NCBI RefSeq assembly: GCF_014805625.2
Contig: NW_023998415.1
Coordinates: 3,565,149-3,629,148, forward strand
Reading direction: 5' to 3'
Length of the DNA stretch: 64,000 nt
From: Glossina fuscipes
Lineage: Eukaryota; Arthropoda; Insecta; Diptera; Glossinidae
Below, in pieces: positions 40,361 to 52,610 of this stretch. The notes below the pieces were generated by a model. That model was not told where the DNA came from. It ran no database searches and was given only the letters and a program-made list of their open reading frames with translations. Each line of letters begins with the position of its first letter. The stretch's first letter is position 1. The translations under genes were made by a program, and so were the position numbers.

Positions 40361-41409
40361 ATTATTATTATTATTTTAATTTTATATTAATGAATTGAAT
40401 TCTTAGACTAAAAAAAGAGACATTGAGCACTAGCAACACAGGCTATCGGCTCTAATTTAAATAAATGGATATTAGATAATAAGCTTAGTAGTATTAATAA
40501 AGTAAAATATTGAATTGATATTCTGTTCTGAAGCTGATTGTAGAATGTTCAAAGGGTTAATCGTTCCAAATGCAATATTTCTAGCCAAGGAAAAGTTGAG
40601 GCAGTCGCAGAGAATGTGCTTTATAGTAAGAGTTTGTCCACAACAGCAGATTGGGGGAGAAGACTTCTTCAGGATCCATTGGTGAGTTGCAATTGTATGA
40701 CCAAGGCGAATTCTCGAAAATGTTTGGATCTTGGTTTTCTCAACATTTGTTGGATATAGAGGTGGAGTTAATTGAGGGTTAATGCAAGAGTAGTGTTGAT
40801 AATGGTATTGTAAATTTCCTTCTGCAATTTTCTCTTTAACTTTTCTTCCAATGTATCTTTGAAGATCCAACTTTTCCATGACATCATCCATAATTAGAGG
40901 AGCAGAAGCAGCATACTTTGCCGCTCGATCAGCCTGCTCATTTCCCAGTAAACCGATGTGACTTGGTACCCATAACATTTTAATTTTTCCGTCGGGTGTA
41001 GTAATTATATTCCTTAATTTGTTGATGGTGCTCCATCTCGAAGTCAAAGGGTTCCGGGTAGCTAGTAATACAGACAAACTGTCAGTAACAATGACGGTTT
41101 TGAGTTTGTTTTTATGGGCAAGGTTGGCAGCGTGAAGGATAGCTCTGGCTTCGGTTATGAAAGTTGAAGTGCTTTCGTGAAATATGTGGTTGAGAAGAAC
41201 CCGTCCTGTAGCATCTACCACCGCACAAGCAGGAGGCAGACCAGGAGATTTTGAGCCGTCTGTTTACAAAAGATTCCAACCAGTATTGTCCAATACTTGG
41301 GTTTTCTCAGCTATTAGATTCCTGAAGACGTAATTTGGAGTATCTTCTTTCTTGTGCATAGACAGTGAGATGTCAAAAGAGCAGTCTTTCAAAATCCAGG
41401 GAGGTTTAA
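40361..41409 (-). mobile_element. 5'-truncated I-like non-LTR retrotransposon
   Basis: The element lies on the minus strand between perfect 18-bp direct repeats (40343-40360 and 41410-41427), the signature of target-primed reverse transcription. Its 3' end is a short (TAA)n-type tail, like I-clade elements and unlike poly-A Jockey elements. It is 5'-truncated inside ORF2 and keeps only the C-terminal RNase H and zinc-knuckle part. The intact duplication and near-open frame indicate a fairly young insertion. The clade assignment is inference from the RNase H domain and tail. Confidence 0.93.
40472..41405 (-). pseudogene. ORF2 C-terminal fragment: RNase H and terminal CCHC-like domain
   Basis: Read on the minus strand from about 41405: PPWILKDCSFDISLSMHKKE, then a TAA just before TDGSK (first catalytic Asp motif) near 41255. 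The frame is then open from about 41252 to the stop at 40474-40472. Seen downstream are EARAILHAANLA (catalytic Glu), VTDSLSVLLA (Asp), VPSHIGLLGNEQADRAAKYA (C-terminal RNase H block) and CCCGQTLTIKHILCDC, the cysteine-histidine motif typical of the ORF2 tail. The one stop replaces what is usually Tyr (TAC to TAA). The reverse transcriptase and endonuclease regions are absent because of the 5' truncation. Confidence 0.9.
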
Positions 41410-41427
41410 GGCAATTCATTCAACATT
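41410..41427. repeat. Target-site duplication, right copy
   Basis: Identical 18-base direct repeat at the 5'-truncated end of the retrotransposon. Confidence 0.93.
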
Positions 41428-43600
41428 CATATAATTCATGAAAAAAATCTGTTAGTTTTTATTCGGATAGTAGAGGGAAACAATTAGAGATTTCGTATTA
41501 ATGGCAGCAATTTCAAGTGTAAGGTTTTCGACTGCACCGACGCTATCTGTGGTAAATACGGTTTTGACTTTCAGACTCTTCAGTCCTGTTCTGCCGTATA
41601 AGCTTATAATTGGCAAGAAATGGTCATCGATTTACCATTGGATCCATGTCTTAGTTGTACAAACACCTATAGCGCATTCAGGCAGAAGGCCGAGGAAATA
41701 GTCAAATTTTGATTTATTAAAACTCCGGGTGTTGATATGGCATAATTTAAAGTCATTATACCCTACCATTGGCAATCTTTAAAACAATTTTTATATTGAT
41801 GCCACCAAAACTTTTATTAAAATATCTCATTAGTAACTGATTTTGTGATTCTTTTCCTTGCCACCGGACATGTTTTACATCGTCTTTGATGATTAACATC
41901 CAGTTCAGGAGCCAGCATTTGATTGGCTCTAATGTAATTTTTACGCATTTATTTATATTTATATTATAGTTTCCTGTTGGCACTCTTTAGTTTTAACTTT
42001 AGTTTCGATCAAACACTTTGCACCTTTCCCAGCTTCCACGTAATTTTCCCGACGAAAGGATAATGGAGAAGGAAACACGCTCGGTGTTTCAACAATCGCA
42101 TTCTAATATTCGACATCACTCCTATTCATCTCATATCATTTCACCACACATGCTACACCATTTAAGAGTTTACTTATACTATTAATAAACCAAAAAAAAA
42201 AAAAAATGTTGAAATATAATATAATAATATACATAATACAAGAATTGTAAAGCGGTGTTTTCGCCTTTCGGCTTAGGTGAAGCCATCGTCACCGCGGTCG
42301 TTGCAAGCTATTTCTATTGGGCCGTATTTCAGTAGTTGACAGTTCTGACGCTTTGCCTTTTCTTTTCTGAGTTTGTGTTTGTAGGCCGACTTTTCTTGCG
42401 TACAGCTACTCTTTGTAAGGGGACTGATAGAGTTTCTGGATAATCCAGGCAACTTTCTCACCACCTTACGCATCCTCTGAATAATTCTCCTACCGCTCCT
42501 AGCTCCTTTGCGCTAATAAATCCATCGGTTGCCACAATTTGCTAAGCGTTTTATGAACGATAATAACTCTGTCAAACATGTTGTCTATTCATCACCCATC
42601 GTCCTCAGATTCTCCGCCTATTCCCTATTGACCACAATAGAATAGTAAATTTGCGCGACTTGCCAATACTAGCAACGGAAGCAATCGAAATAAAAACTTA
42701 GCTCTAAAAATAAAGGCTCAGATAATTGTTTACCGCTGTAAAGTCCATGAACGGTATGTATGTGTATATACATTATAAAATACGAATAAAAAAAAACACA
42801 AATTCAGACGTCACAAGTAGTTGAGATGAGGAGCAAGTTAAAATATTTTGACTCATGACTTTGTTTCATCTTATCACTTTGTTACTGATTGCAAGTTGAG
42901 TGAAAAATGCGTGTTCAGCGCCACCTGCGGAAAAAATGTTAACTTCAAAGTCGATGTCGCCCCAACCAACGAAGGTTGGGAATATATTAATTTTATCAAA
43001 ACGGGTCAAATTCTGTATCGGTCTAATTCGTCCGTCAGGGTGATAAATACGTTCGTGGTCGCAAACTAACATATCGTCATCGAATTTGTTAAAAACATTT
43101 TAAGTTCCTGCAGGTAGATTGATACTGGAAATGGTGAAAGGAAATTCTAACAATACAATATACATTTAGAATACTTCTGGTTACGAAAGCAGAAAAAAAA
43201 TTGAGGTTTTGCGCTTGACTTATAAACAGGACAGAATTTATACAACGCGATGAAGCGAAGGTGAAATGAAGGGCATTGTACTCAGCTTCAGCATCCAGGG
43301 TAAAGCAAATTAAAATTTTGTCGCCAGCCAGCCATTAAAGCCTTGATTTTCATTAGAACCCTTATAAAGGCATTGTCCAGAAATATGTAATCCAAACCTG
43401 CTGCAATATATGTTATGTTTATGTATATGTGATTTTTATTATAAAATACGAACACATTAGAACTATTTCCCATATAATGGCGTATGTTTTCTAAGAACTA
43501 TTATATGGGAGCGGGTTTAAAAGGTGATCTCGTCTCGTAAATATTTTACATACCTCTTTTAAACGGGAAAGCAATGTTTTTCACCAAATTTTATAAGAAA
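41428..43600. other. Gene-poor stretch
   Basis: AT-rich. A TATACCCTACCATTGG fragment at 41758-41773 resembles the edge block of the dispersed repeat. One basic ORF on the minus strand (42273-42512) is listed separately. Nothing else recognised. Confidence 0.6.
42273..42512 (-). CDS. Weak candidate exon: basic, Lys/Arg-rich ORF
   Basis: After an acceptor-like GATTTATTAG on the minus strand, 79 codons are open to the stop at 42275-42273 (KVVRKLPGLSRNSI.., YKHKLRKEKAKRQNCQLLKY, NDRGDDGFT). The composition is unusually basic and less AT-driven than its surroundings. It may be a retroelement scrap. No family recognised. Confidence 0.2.
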   Translation of the reverse strand, partial: RKGARSGRRIIQRMRKVVRKLPGLSRNSISPLTKSSCTQEKSAYKHKLRKEKAKRQNCQLLKYGPIEIACNDRGDDGFT

Positions 43601-43614
43601 ATATTACAAATTTG

Positions 43615-43810
43615 AAATGTTTTCATACAACGACTTCTCCATAGAAGGGAATAGGTGGTAAGTGGTAAAACTGATTCCATTTAGATTATTTTCAATTTGA
43701 ATTCATTGCATTGTGAACGAAAATATATGGACAGGCATTAATCGGAGTGGCGGACAGACGGACAGACATGACTAAATGGATTCTTGGAATGACTCTGAAT
43801 CGATTACTTT
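43615..43810 (-). repeat. Dispersed repeat family copy (inverted)
   Basis: GGCGGACAGACGGACAGACA followed by TGACTAAATGGATTC and ACTCTGAATCGATT, preceded by diverged sequence. The order is that of the inverted family core. Confidence 0.6.
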
Positions 43811-46534
43811 AGTAAAAAGTGAGTTTATCTCAAGTCTCTTCGGAAGTTATAAACATTCCCACAAACTTGACGCGAATGATGGGGGGAAAAAAATGTTGAA
43901 AAAAGAAAATGTCTTAATAGACTGCTTTTCTCTAAGGATTGCGCACATTATGTGTTATAAAAATGTGATAAATTTACTAAATCCTCTGCTATTGTACATG
44001 CATAAGAAGACCACGTTATTTCAATAAACTATTGTACTTAAAACATCAATAACTTAATTGGTCTTTTAACAGGAGTAAGCAGGAGGAAGCGATAAGCAAA
44101 GATGTAAAACCTATTTAAGGCCGAGTTGTAAAACTTTGAAAGCGTGACTATGGGCTTAATGCATTGTGAAGGCGATATGAACGCCGTGCTAACAGCTTAC
44201 CTTTCCATAGCCTAATTCAAATCTCTAGAAATCGTTTTCAACTTTTACATAACATGGCACGGACTGATTAATAAAACTGCACTAACTAAGCACTTTTTTG
44301 ACTATGCTTTTCAAACACCTGAATGCATCTGAATGAACCTAGAAAGCTAGAAATTATCAAACATTGTACTTAAAGTTGTAGAAGTGAACATAAAATTTTC
44401 ATCAATTTTCAGAGCAATTTTCAATCCATACCACTTACTCTGAAATATGACATGAAAATATGTTAAAGGGAGAAGGTGTAAAAATGTCGAGAATCGGTCC
44501 GTTGATACGAACAGAATTAACAAAAAAATGTGGCTGGATTTTTTTATATTTTTAAGAGATAGACCAGACCGGTTTCTTCGAAGCTAACACTTTCCCTCGA
44601 ATGGTATCTCCCTGAGAAATTCAATCAGGCGATAAAGGGAAAGTTATTTCTGCGTTGATCACTATTTAGAAAACAGAAAGCTACTTTTAATTTAAGGGGG
44701 TCGCCCATAGTAAGTTTGTCAATAAATCAATTTTTATTTTTTTTGGTTAGAATATGCTTTGGTCCTTTTAAAATGTATGGAAAAAAAACTAGTATCCGCA
44801 ATGTTTTGCTTTTTCGCGAAAAGATCACCTGCGTACTACGAACAGCTGCTGGAGGTTACAGCCTATTGTGTTATCTGTTGATTTTTAACCTCTCTGCTAC
44901 ACTAAGAGATCGCTTCAGAAGGTATTTATGTTTATTTAAAAACATTTCTAAACAACGCTACTATGGTATAGCGTCAAGGAGATAGCAAACGAACAGATAG
45001 TATAGCTTCATGGTGACAGTAGTTGAATGGATACGGAGCTGAGAGCGATTTGAAATTGAAAGTGTGGGATGAACTTTGGTGATGTTGATTATGAATTCCG
45101 ATATTAAAATGTACATTTTCTTGCCGTCTTCTCCATCATTTCGCAACATGTGAAGTGTTGTAAACCTGCGATTCTCTCGTGGTAAAACACCCTTCATCGG
45201 GCTTAAAAGCGTCGAGGAAAGAGAACGAGGAAGAAAAAATTAATAAAATATTTCTTGTGACAGACAAAGCATGCGCGTAACGCATGTCAAAATTTTAAAC
45301 GCGTTTATCTCGAAATCCACGGGTTTATTTTGAAATTTGTAAGCAGCATAACTCAAGGAATTTTTAATCCCTTTTATTCGAATTTTCGACTATATTTTCA
45401 AAGCAATATTCTCTAATGAAACACATAGGATTTTGTCGATAAGTTAATTAAAATTTTTTTTATTTTTTGGCACACTTTTTCACTCACACATGTACCAATC
45501 ACACAATAGTCAATATTTTCACCCCAACCCCAATGTGCTTTACTGGGTATAGAAATGTAGTTTAAATGGCTTCTTTTTTTTTACAGAAATTTGGACCAGT
45601 AATGCTACTTGTCGTAAAGCCCCTAAAAATGCTAAAAATGACTCCAGCGAATGACTGTGTGTTATCATTTTTCAATGTTTTTCAAAAATATATATTTTTT
45701 TCTAATACTGAAAGGTATGCTTAACAACCTTCTCAATTTTAATTATTATATTGCTATTACCATCCTTCTATCCTTCCATCCGTAAGAAACTAGTGAAGCT
45801 CTTTTGTTAGGCTGTTGCAGTGGGTTAGTCCGCTTAAAGCAAATTTTTCATACGAACTTATTAACAGCATATAAAAATGGCTTAAGCTTTTTAATAATTT
45901 TTTTCATTTGTCGATCGCGATTTTTACACTTTTTTGCTTCAACATATTTGATTGTAAATTGCCCATGAAAATTTATACATACACGCTTTATTGTACCTTT
46001 GATGAGGGCCTCAAGAATTCACAAATTGAATGGGGAAACAAATCGTCAAGCCTTAGCATAACGTGATTGATTTATACCGCGTTATTTTATTTATTTTTTT
46101 TTCGCAAAAACAAATTTTGAATTTTGATGGAGCAGAAAAGTATCAAATATTTAAATACTAGTTAAGTGACAATCGAAAACTTACGGGAAAAGTTTGTATA
46201 AAATTGAAGAGTAAAATTTTTGATTTAAAGAACGGTTTCTTCTTATTTAACATGAGGGAATTCCTAAGACAATGTGAATGAGATCGCAACTTGAAACTTA
46301 CTGGCTTACCTGTTAGTAGTGTCAGATTTGGCATCATAACGACACGAAGATGATAGACGTTGATATACATTTTCATATAATGTAAGCTATAATAAGTTTG
46401 GGAAGTATATTATAGGCTTTTCTATAAGAAACCTTCACTTTGAGTGACTTTAAATGGATGCGTATAAGTGCATATGCTTGGGATGGGAAACCCTGGCCTT
46501 GTGTGCTCAATATACTCAAATACTCACTAACGTA

Positions 46535-46559
46535 TATATAAAGAATATATATCTATATG

Positions 46560-46600
<41 letters not shown>
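46535..46600. repeat. (TA)n microsatellite
   Basis: A long TA run preceded by TATATCTATATG-type degenerate sequence. Confidence 0.9.
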
Positions 46601-46602
<2 letters not shown>

Positions 46603-48456
46603 TTACGTATGCATCAGGCAGGTATACATTGGTTTTACAATCGATTCTTATTAAAAAGTCGTTATGGCAAATTAAATTTAAAAATCCTGTTTACTTTGCA
46701 TGTGCTTCTAGGCATGAGAACTAAGGGTGTTGCATGTCTTAACTGCTCCTTGCGTCAACAACTTGGGACACGTTCTGCTTACTTTGTGTGTGTAGTTGTG
46801 TGCAGCGCATCAAGATTTCTTGTTGGAAAATTCAAAGATTGCTTTTGATATTGTGTTCGGCTTCTTTGCCTAAAACAACACGTAAGCATGTACAATTCTT
46901 CACATGTACACACACATGTGATCTGTATTTTGAATTTTCTTGAATACAACTCTGCGGTCGGCACAACTAAATGGAGCACGCACGCACGCTCATATACCTT
47001 ATATACATACGTATGTTTATTTGTATTCACACACAGCACTTGTATAATCATATACATAGTTTTACAGTAATGTTGAAAAAAAGTTCACGTAAATCCTTGA
47101 AATCGTCGTAAATAAATTTTATTTCATTCTGGACATGTATACAAGTTTACGTACATGCTCTAAATGAGAAATTCATTCATTTCCGACCAATAAACAATAT
47201 TAATACACGAAGAAGATGAACTAATATATTTACATCATCTACATAAGCGAAATGTTGTTCGTCGCGTTACATCAACATTACTCCAAAGTCCAAAATGTTT
47301 CTTATCTATATTCAGCATGAGTACGCCTCGTTAAATCTATTCTTAGCCATATTATCCTCATTATCCTGTTTATCTTTTTTTCTTTATAACCATTTTTGTT
47401 AACTAACCTGTTTGTGTATTTACGCAAAGAGACAAAATTAATATCAGATATTTCCAAAAATTTTATATCTTTTGAAAAAAATTTATTAACTTAAAGAATG
47501 CTAAAGCAATTTCAGTTCGATTCGTGGGGAATGTTCTACCAAATGTTTCCCATTAATCGGAGCGCGAGACCATTAAAAAAAGAAAGCAGGATCCATAGCT
47601 CATAACGATTGAGTTAATATCTCGCATGAACATGACACGAATCCTGATAGTTTCAGACGATCACATTTGTTTGCGTGCTAGTCATTGCATTTAATGCTAG
47701 CAGATTACTGTCTGGGGCTTTAGAAGCTTACCGTCGCTGTTTTCTTTGCTTTTAGTTGCATTGGCTCGAGTTTGTTCGTGATTTTGACGATTTTCATAAT
47801 GGTTTTCATGTGTCATGGTTTTATGAGTTATCAAAAATGATATATGAGCTGACTGCACTATATACGTAGAGTTTGGAAATGTGAAGCGCACATCATGGCC
47901 CATCAATAAATTGAGCTTTGTCAAGTTGTCAATTTCTTCGGCGTGATGTATGTATATAAAAAATACAATTGATATGATTTGAAATTACTTTGAGTGTATC
48001 ACAAACAAATCCGTTAATATGGTAATCTGTGTATTTATTAAAGTATATGCTTTAGTAGCATAATATTTTACATTTTGTATTTTAGTCGATAATGAAGACA
48101 ATCTTTTTTTTTCTCGTTACTGTAAATGCACGTATTCGTTGTAAATACATACAGAAACAGATCATGGCAGCAGCATTGCAATATGACGATATGATGATGA
48201 CGTACGTACATACAAATGTACATACATGTACGAGCAACAAGTCAACTTGGAGTCAGTTTTTAAAAACATATTTGACAGACTAATAGCTAAATTCCTACTG
48301 TTGGCTGATGAAATTAAGCTTCTGTTTAAGCACTAGTGTTACTCATATCACGCAGGCATTTATTTGGATCTAAATAAATGTAGGCTTGGCGTGATTTACA
48401 CATCAATCATGATTTATTATATGCACATATTTATGCATGTAAGTACATTTGTCGTA

Positions 48457-48457
<1 letters not shown>

Positions 48458-48494
<37 letters not shown>

Positions 48495-48630
48495 TTAATG
48501 TATGTATGCATTAATGTATGATATAGATATATACACTTGAAGAAACAGGCAACATGAATGGACACAATAAGTGACATATAGAGTGAGTTCTTTTTATAAA
48601 ATGAACTCAGGACCAATTGGCAACATTTTG

Positions 48631-48667
<37 letters not shown>

Positions 48668-48672
48668 ATATA
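48458..48672. repeat. Two (TA)n microsatellites
   Basis: TA runs at about 48458-48491 and 48633-48672, separated by about 140 bases of unique sequence. Confidence 0.85.
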
Positions 48673-51600
48673 CATATACATGTGTTTATGTAAGCAAGTT
48701 AACGAGGCAAGAAACTTACTTAGGCTTTTTCCGAGTGTATTTATCTTGATGATCGCACACAAATTTCTACATATAAAAAATGTTTATTTTGAATTCTTTT
48801 TAACTTCAGTAAAGTTTCGTGTGGTTTTCAATTAAGTTGCTGTTGTTATGTCAATAATTTTCTGGTGCAACAACAATACTCTTCAATAATACATTGAATT
48901 GGAGGAAATTACAGTCTACAAAACTGCACTTTTATAGAACTTTGATCGACCTGTTCATTGTTTATAAATTTATTACTAACCTTTTGATATTTAGTCGTAT
49001 TCTCCTTATTGTGCTTAATAAGGTTACGTATAATAAACGCACATACATGCATATCAATATTTATATGCTAAAAAGGAAAATGAAACAAAAACATCCATAT
49101 AGAATGAATTTCGCCGGCAAAAACTTCTCATTTTATTAGATCTTTAAAGAAAGCAAAAAACAAAAAAATAACAAAAAATAAAAAAACACTAAACACACCA
49201 GAGACTTTTTTTTTGTTATTATTTAATTGAAATATTCAGATTACAGTACTTTCTACTTAACTAAAGTTAGCTAAGCAAATAGTTTAACATCTTCACTTAT
49301 TGAGTTTCACTTATTTTGATAATTCGTTGAAAAATTTTCTTCTACAAACTCTTCCGTTACGTTAACAACGCCGACGTTCATCTATTAGAACATCGAGCGT
49401 CGTTCGTCATCAACGGATTACAACGGATTTCACGTTCTGATAATGATACGCAACATAAGTCGAGTGATAAGTGCATGTGTAGTATGCCGATCATATTTGC
49501 TTACTTTATTTGTTCGTATTATTCGCTTAGCAGCTTGCAAATGAATGACTCCTTCAAAGTGAAAACTGGCACTGGCAATTGGTGCCCAGTTGCTGTCTGG
49601 CGATGAACATAAGAAAAAGAGAAAGGTAGTTAATCGATGAGACTACGATGAGTCTATTACGAGCAATTCACAGCAATCCGAAATTTAACCTCTGAACGGC
49701 AACTTCTTAATCGCTATCGCTATCAAAAGTTGAGCGCTATCAAAACGATATCAATAACGATGCTAGCTGCTGTCTGCATCACGCATTTGATCTTGTTGAA
49801 GACACAATAGCTGGATGCCATTTTAGATGAAGTAAACTTGGTTGGCTATGTTGGTATATACAGCTTAATGACTGCGATAATGTGAATCTGAAATATGAAT
49901 GGATCAGAATGAATGAATTATCTAGAATATAGAATGGGCAGTACATTCAAGGTAATGCTTATGAAACCTAAAGAGGTAGATTTCAGTTGTTGACTGCACT
50001 CTTCATATGGTTTTATTTTTTCCCCTACTTTCTTCCTTCCCCCGTGAGAAACATAGACGTCATGTTCACTATCGCTGCGATGCCTTTAGTATTGTTTTTG
50101 TTTCCGAACGAATTTCGTTTCTTTTTTTTTTTTTTTCATTGCATTCGACGTCGTTTATACAGATCGTTTTAATCAAAATCCGCAAGTGTTTTTGCTTTTC
50201 TTTTTATTTTCCTTTTTTGCTTTCTGTTTTTACAAATAAACTTACAATCGTAGCAATGACTATTAAGGACTTTTATCTTCTTCGTTTCGAAATTGTTTCA
50301 CCTGTATTATACCACACACACTAAACTGCCATGGCATTTGATGTTACGATCTCTTCTTTTTCTCTTATATTTCATAAAATTTCTTTTAAACAAAAAAAAA
50401 AAAAATGTTTGCACGATCTTAACAAAGGTCTAGCTCAGATCAAATGCAAATTTCTGCACATATTCATATTCAAGGGAGCTCAATCCTTTTCCTCTACGAT
50501 AGGCTCTTCTTATCCATACAGCGTCTGATTGACCAGCTTTCATCCTATCTTTTCGCCCTCTTCTTTTTTCCCCATGATAGGGAGTAGTTACCGTAGACGA
50601 CTGAGAGAGTTCCAGCCAAGCACTAGCCACTAACGGTTTATAAATTTATAGGCGTACGTTGTGTCGCATTGAGTCGTGGTGGTTGAGGGCATAATTGCTT
50701 TTAAAATGAACTCTCTGAGTGAGGCAGAGGTGAAATCTATGAAATACGAAACGCGAAATTAGAGTGCGCGACTTTATTCTCGGGCTAACTGACGATGTGG
50801 TTTTTCATTCCAGGACTATTATCTCTGCTAGTAGTCATCTTCTTCACGCGACTTCCCGCTTTAGGAAGTACCTAAGTATACTACAAAAAAAAGGTTATGG
50901 TCCTTTCCCAGCACTCGCATCAATCTCCATCGCGTACGTTGCACGGCTTTTTATTAGCGAAAGAGATGGTCTAATGGACTCCTACTATTTCTAAAAATCG
51001 ATTGCTTCTAAGCAGTTGTGGCGTGGTTGCCTCCTTGTCAATGTCAATATTGTCCAGAGGATTGTTTGCAATGTGATTTATATATCCTTTTGTTCAGTTT
51101 CATTGTTCCGCTTAACGCTTTCTAACTGGAGAAGGCTTATTGTAACGATAGCGTAAGGAAAGGGAGGTAAACGGTTTGATATGTTTTTAAGCGGTAATCG
51201 TTTTTGGCAAAACGTCTACCGCACAAAGCCGTACACATGCTATAATTTCTTGAGATTTTGACTACGTATTATTATTCATTCATTTCTTTAGGGCCTTGAG
51301 TGTCGCATTACGTCATTATAGACAAGTACTGGCGCCTTGATCAGCTGGGAAATAATATCGTTTTGGAATTATAGATTTCTTTTTAGCTTTCTTACTTGAT
51401 GAATGCTCGGTTCTTCATTACCTTTGGTACAGTTGTTGCACACATGTGATGGACCGAAGAGGGGCATTATTGTATTGGTGTATAATAATGTATGGTAATC
51501 GCGATTGATTTTCGCGTTCATATCAGATATTTTTCGAATTATTCTACTTTCGGCCAGCGAAGGATTCCTTGCAGCACCTTAACTGCAAAAAACTTCTTTT

Positions 51601-52344
51601 ATTCAGATTTCTCTTTCAATTCTCAGCTATGCCGCTTTCATTTTCCTCTTCTTTCTTTCGGGAATGTAAAGAGACTTTTCTCCAACGTTATTTGTTTATT
51701 TACCAAATTGTTTTTTTTTTGTTTAAATTAAATAAGGGAAATATTTATCTTCTTTGATCGCGTTTCAAACTAAACAAAAATGAACCATCTCTAGGACAAT
51801 TTGGTTTCCCTTTTTGGTAATCTTCTGCAAAATGTCTGTTCTGTAAAATATCTCGTCGTAGGGAAAGGATCGCGTTAAAATCTCAAGTGCAGTAGAGTTT
51901 CTGCATACGATCTTCCTTATCCGGCAGCCTTAATTTGCCATACTTTGTAAGTTTACTTAGAAAATGTACGGACAATAAAATAAATAAGTACATATATATA
52001 TATATATATGTATATACATATATAAGTCAAGTTGATAATGAGGAGAAATCAAAAACTTGGTCTACGTTTTTTTTTTTTTTTATTTACTTTGCTGGTTTTG
52101 CGGTTTTGGGTTTTGTGACAAAAAAATTACGCCGGCAAAAAGAAAAATTCGTTTATCTTGAAATTTCAACTTTTTTCCTATTGCCAAGCAGCAGCGTTTT
52201 ATTTATTTCGCAAGCTGTTTGCTGCCTGAATGTAAATTTTTAAGCATAAAAGTAAATAATGGAAAATCAATTATGTTGGACGGGTTTTTGTTTGAACATA
52301 TCGCAGTTGTAATTATTGCTCTCAAGTGTTTTGGAAATTTTATC

Positions 52345-52610
52345 TTTATACCCTACCCTTGTTGTCGTATAAGGATATACTAAGTTTGGGCGGATATATG
52401 CAACATCCACAAGGACTTGAGGTAGACTCACTTTTTATTATATCGACTAATCACTTTATGCATCAAACTAAGCTTGCCTGTCTATCTTGCCTTCGTGTGT
52501 TAAGCCTGCAGGACGCCGTTGTTGGCATATTTTGATGAAATTAGATACACTCAGGTGTTTTGGCCCAAGGACGAAAGCTACTGAAAACCGTTTGTATTGA
52601 AACACTACCT
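52345..52610 (+). repeat. Dispersed repeat family copy (forward)
   Basis: TATACCCTACCCTTG, ATAAGGATATACTAAGTTTG, GGCGGATATATGCAACATCC, ACTTGAGGTAGACTCAC, TTTTGATGAAATTAGATACA and TTTTGGCCCAAGGACGAAAG occur in the same order as at 34.9-35.1 kb (inverted) and 36.9 kb. Confidence 0.7.

Larger units (their letters stand above)
43811..52340. other. Gene-poor stretch with microsatellites
   Basis: AT-rich noncoding sequence with (TA)n runs at about 46535-46600, 48458-48491, 48633-48672 and 51991-52024, and poly-T runs. The 49340-50760 part is less AT-rich and could include regulatory or 5' UTR sequence, but I see no defensible exon. Confidence 0.55.

Noticed and set aside
42478..42535. Minus-strand peptide DGFISAKELGAV resembling an EF-hand
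   Set aside because: Only a dozen residues match; the rest does not continue as an EF-hand and a stop follows soon, so chance is likely.
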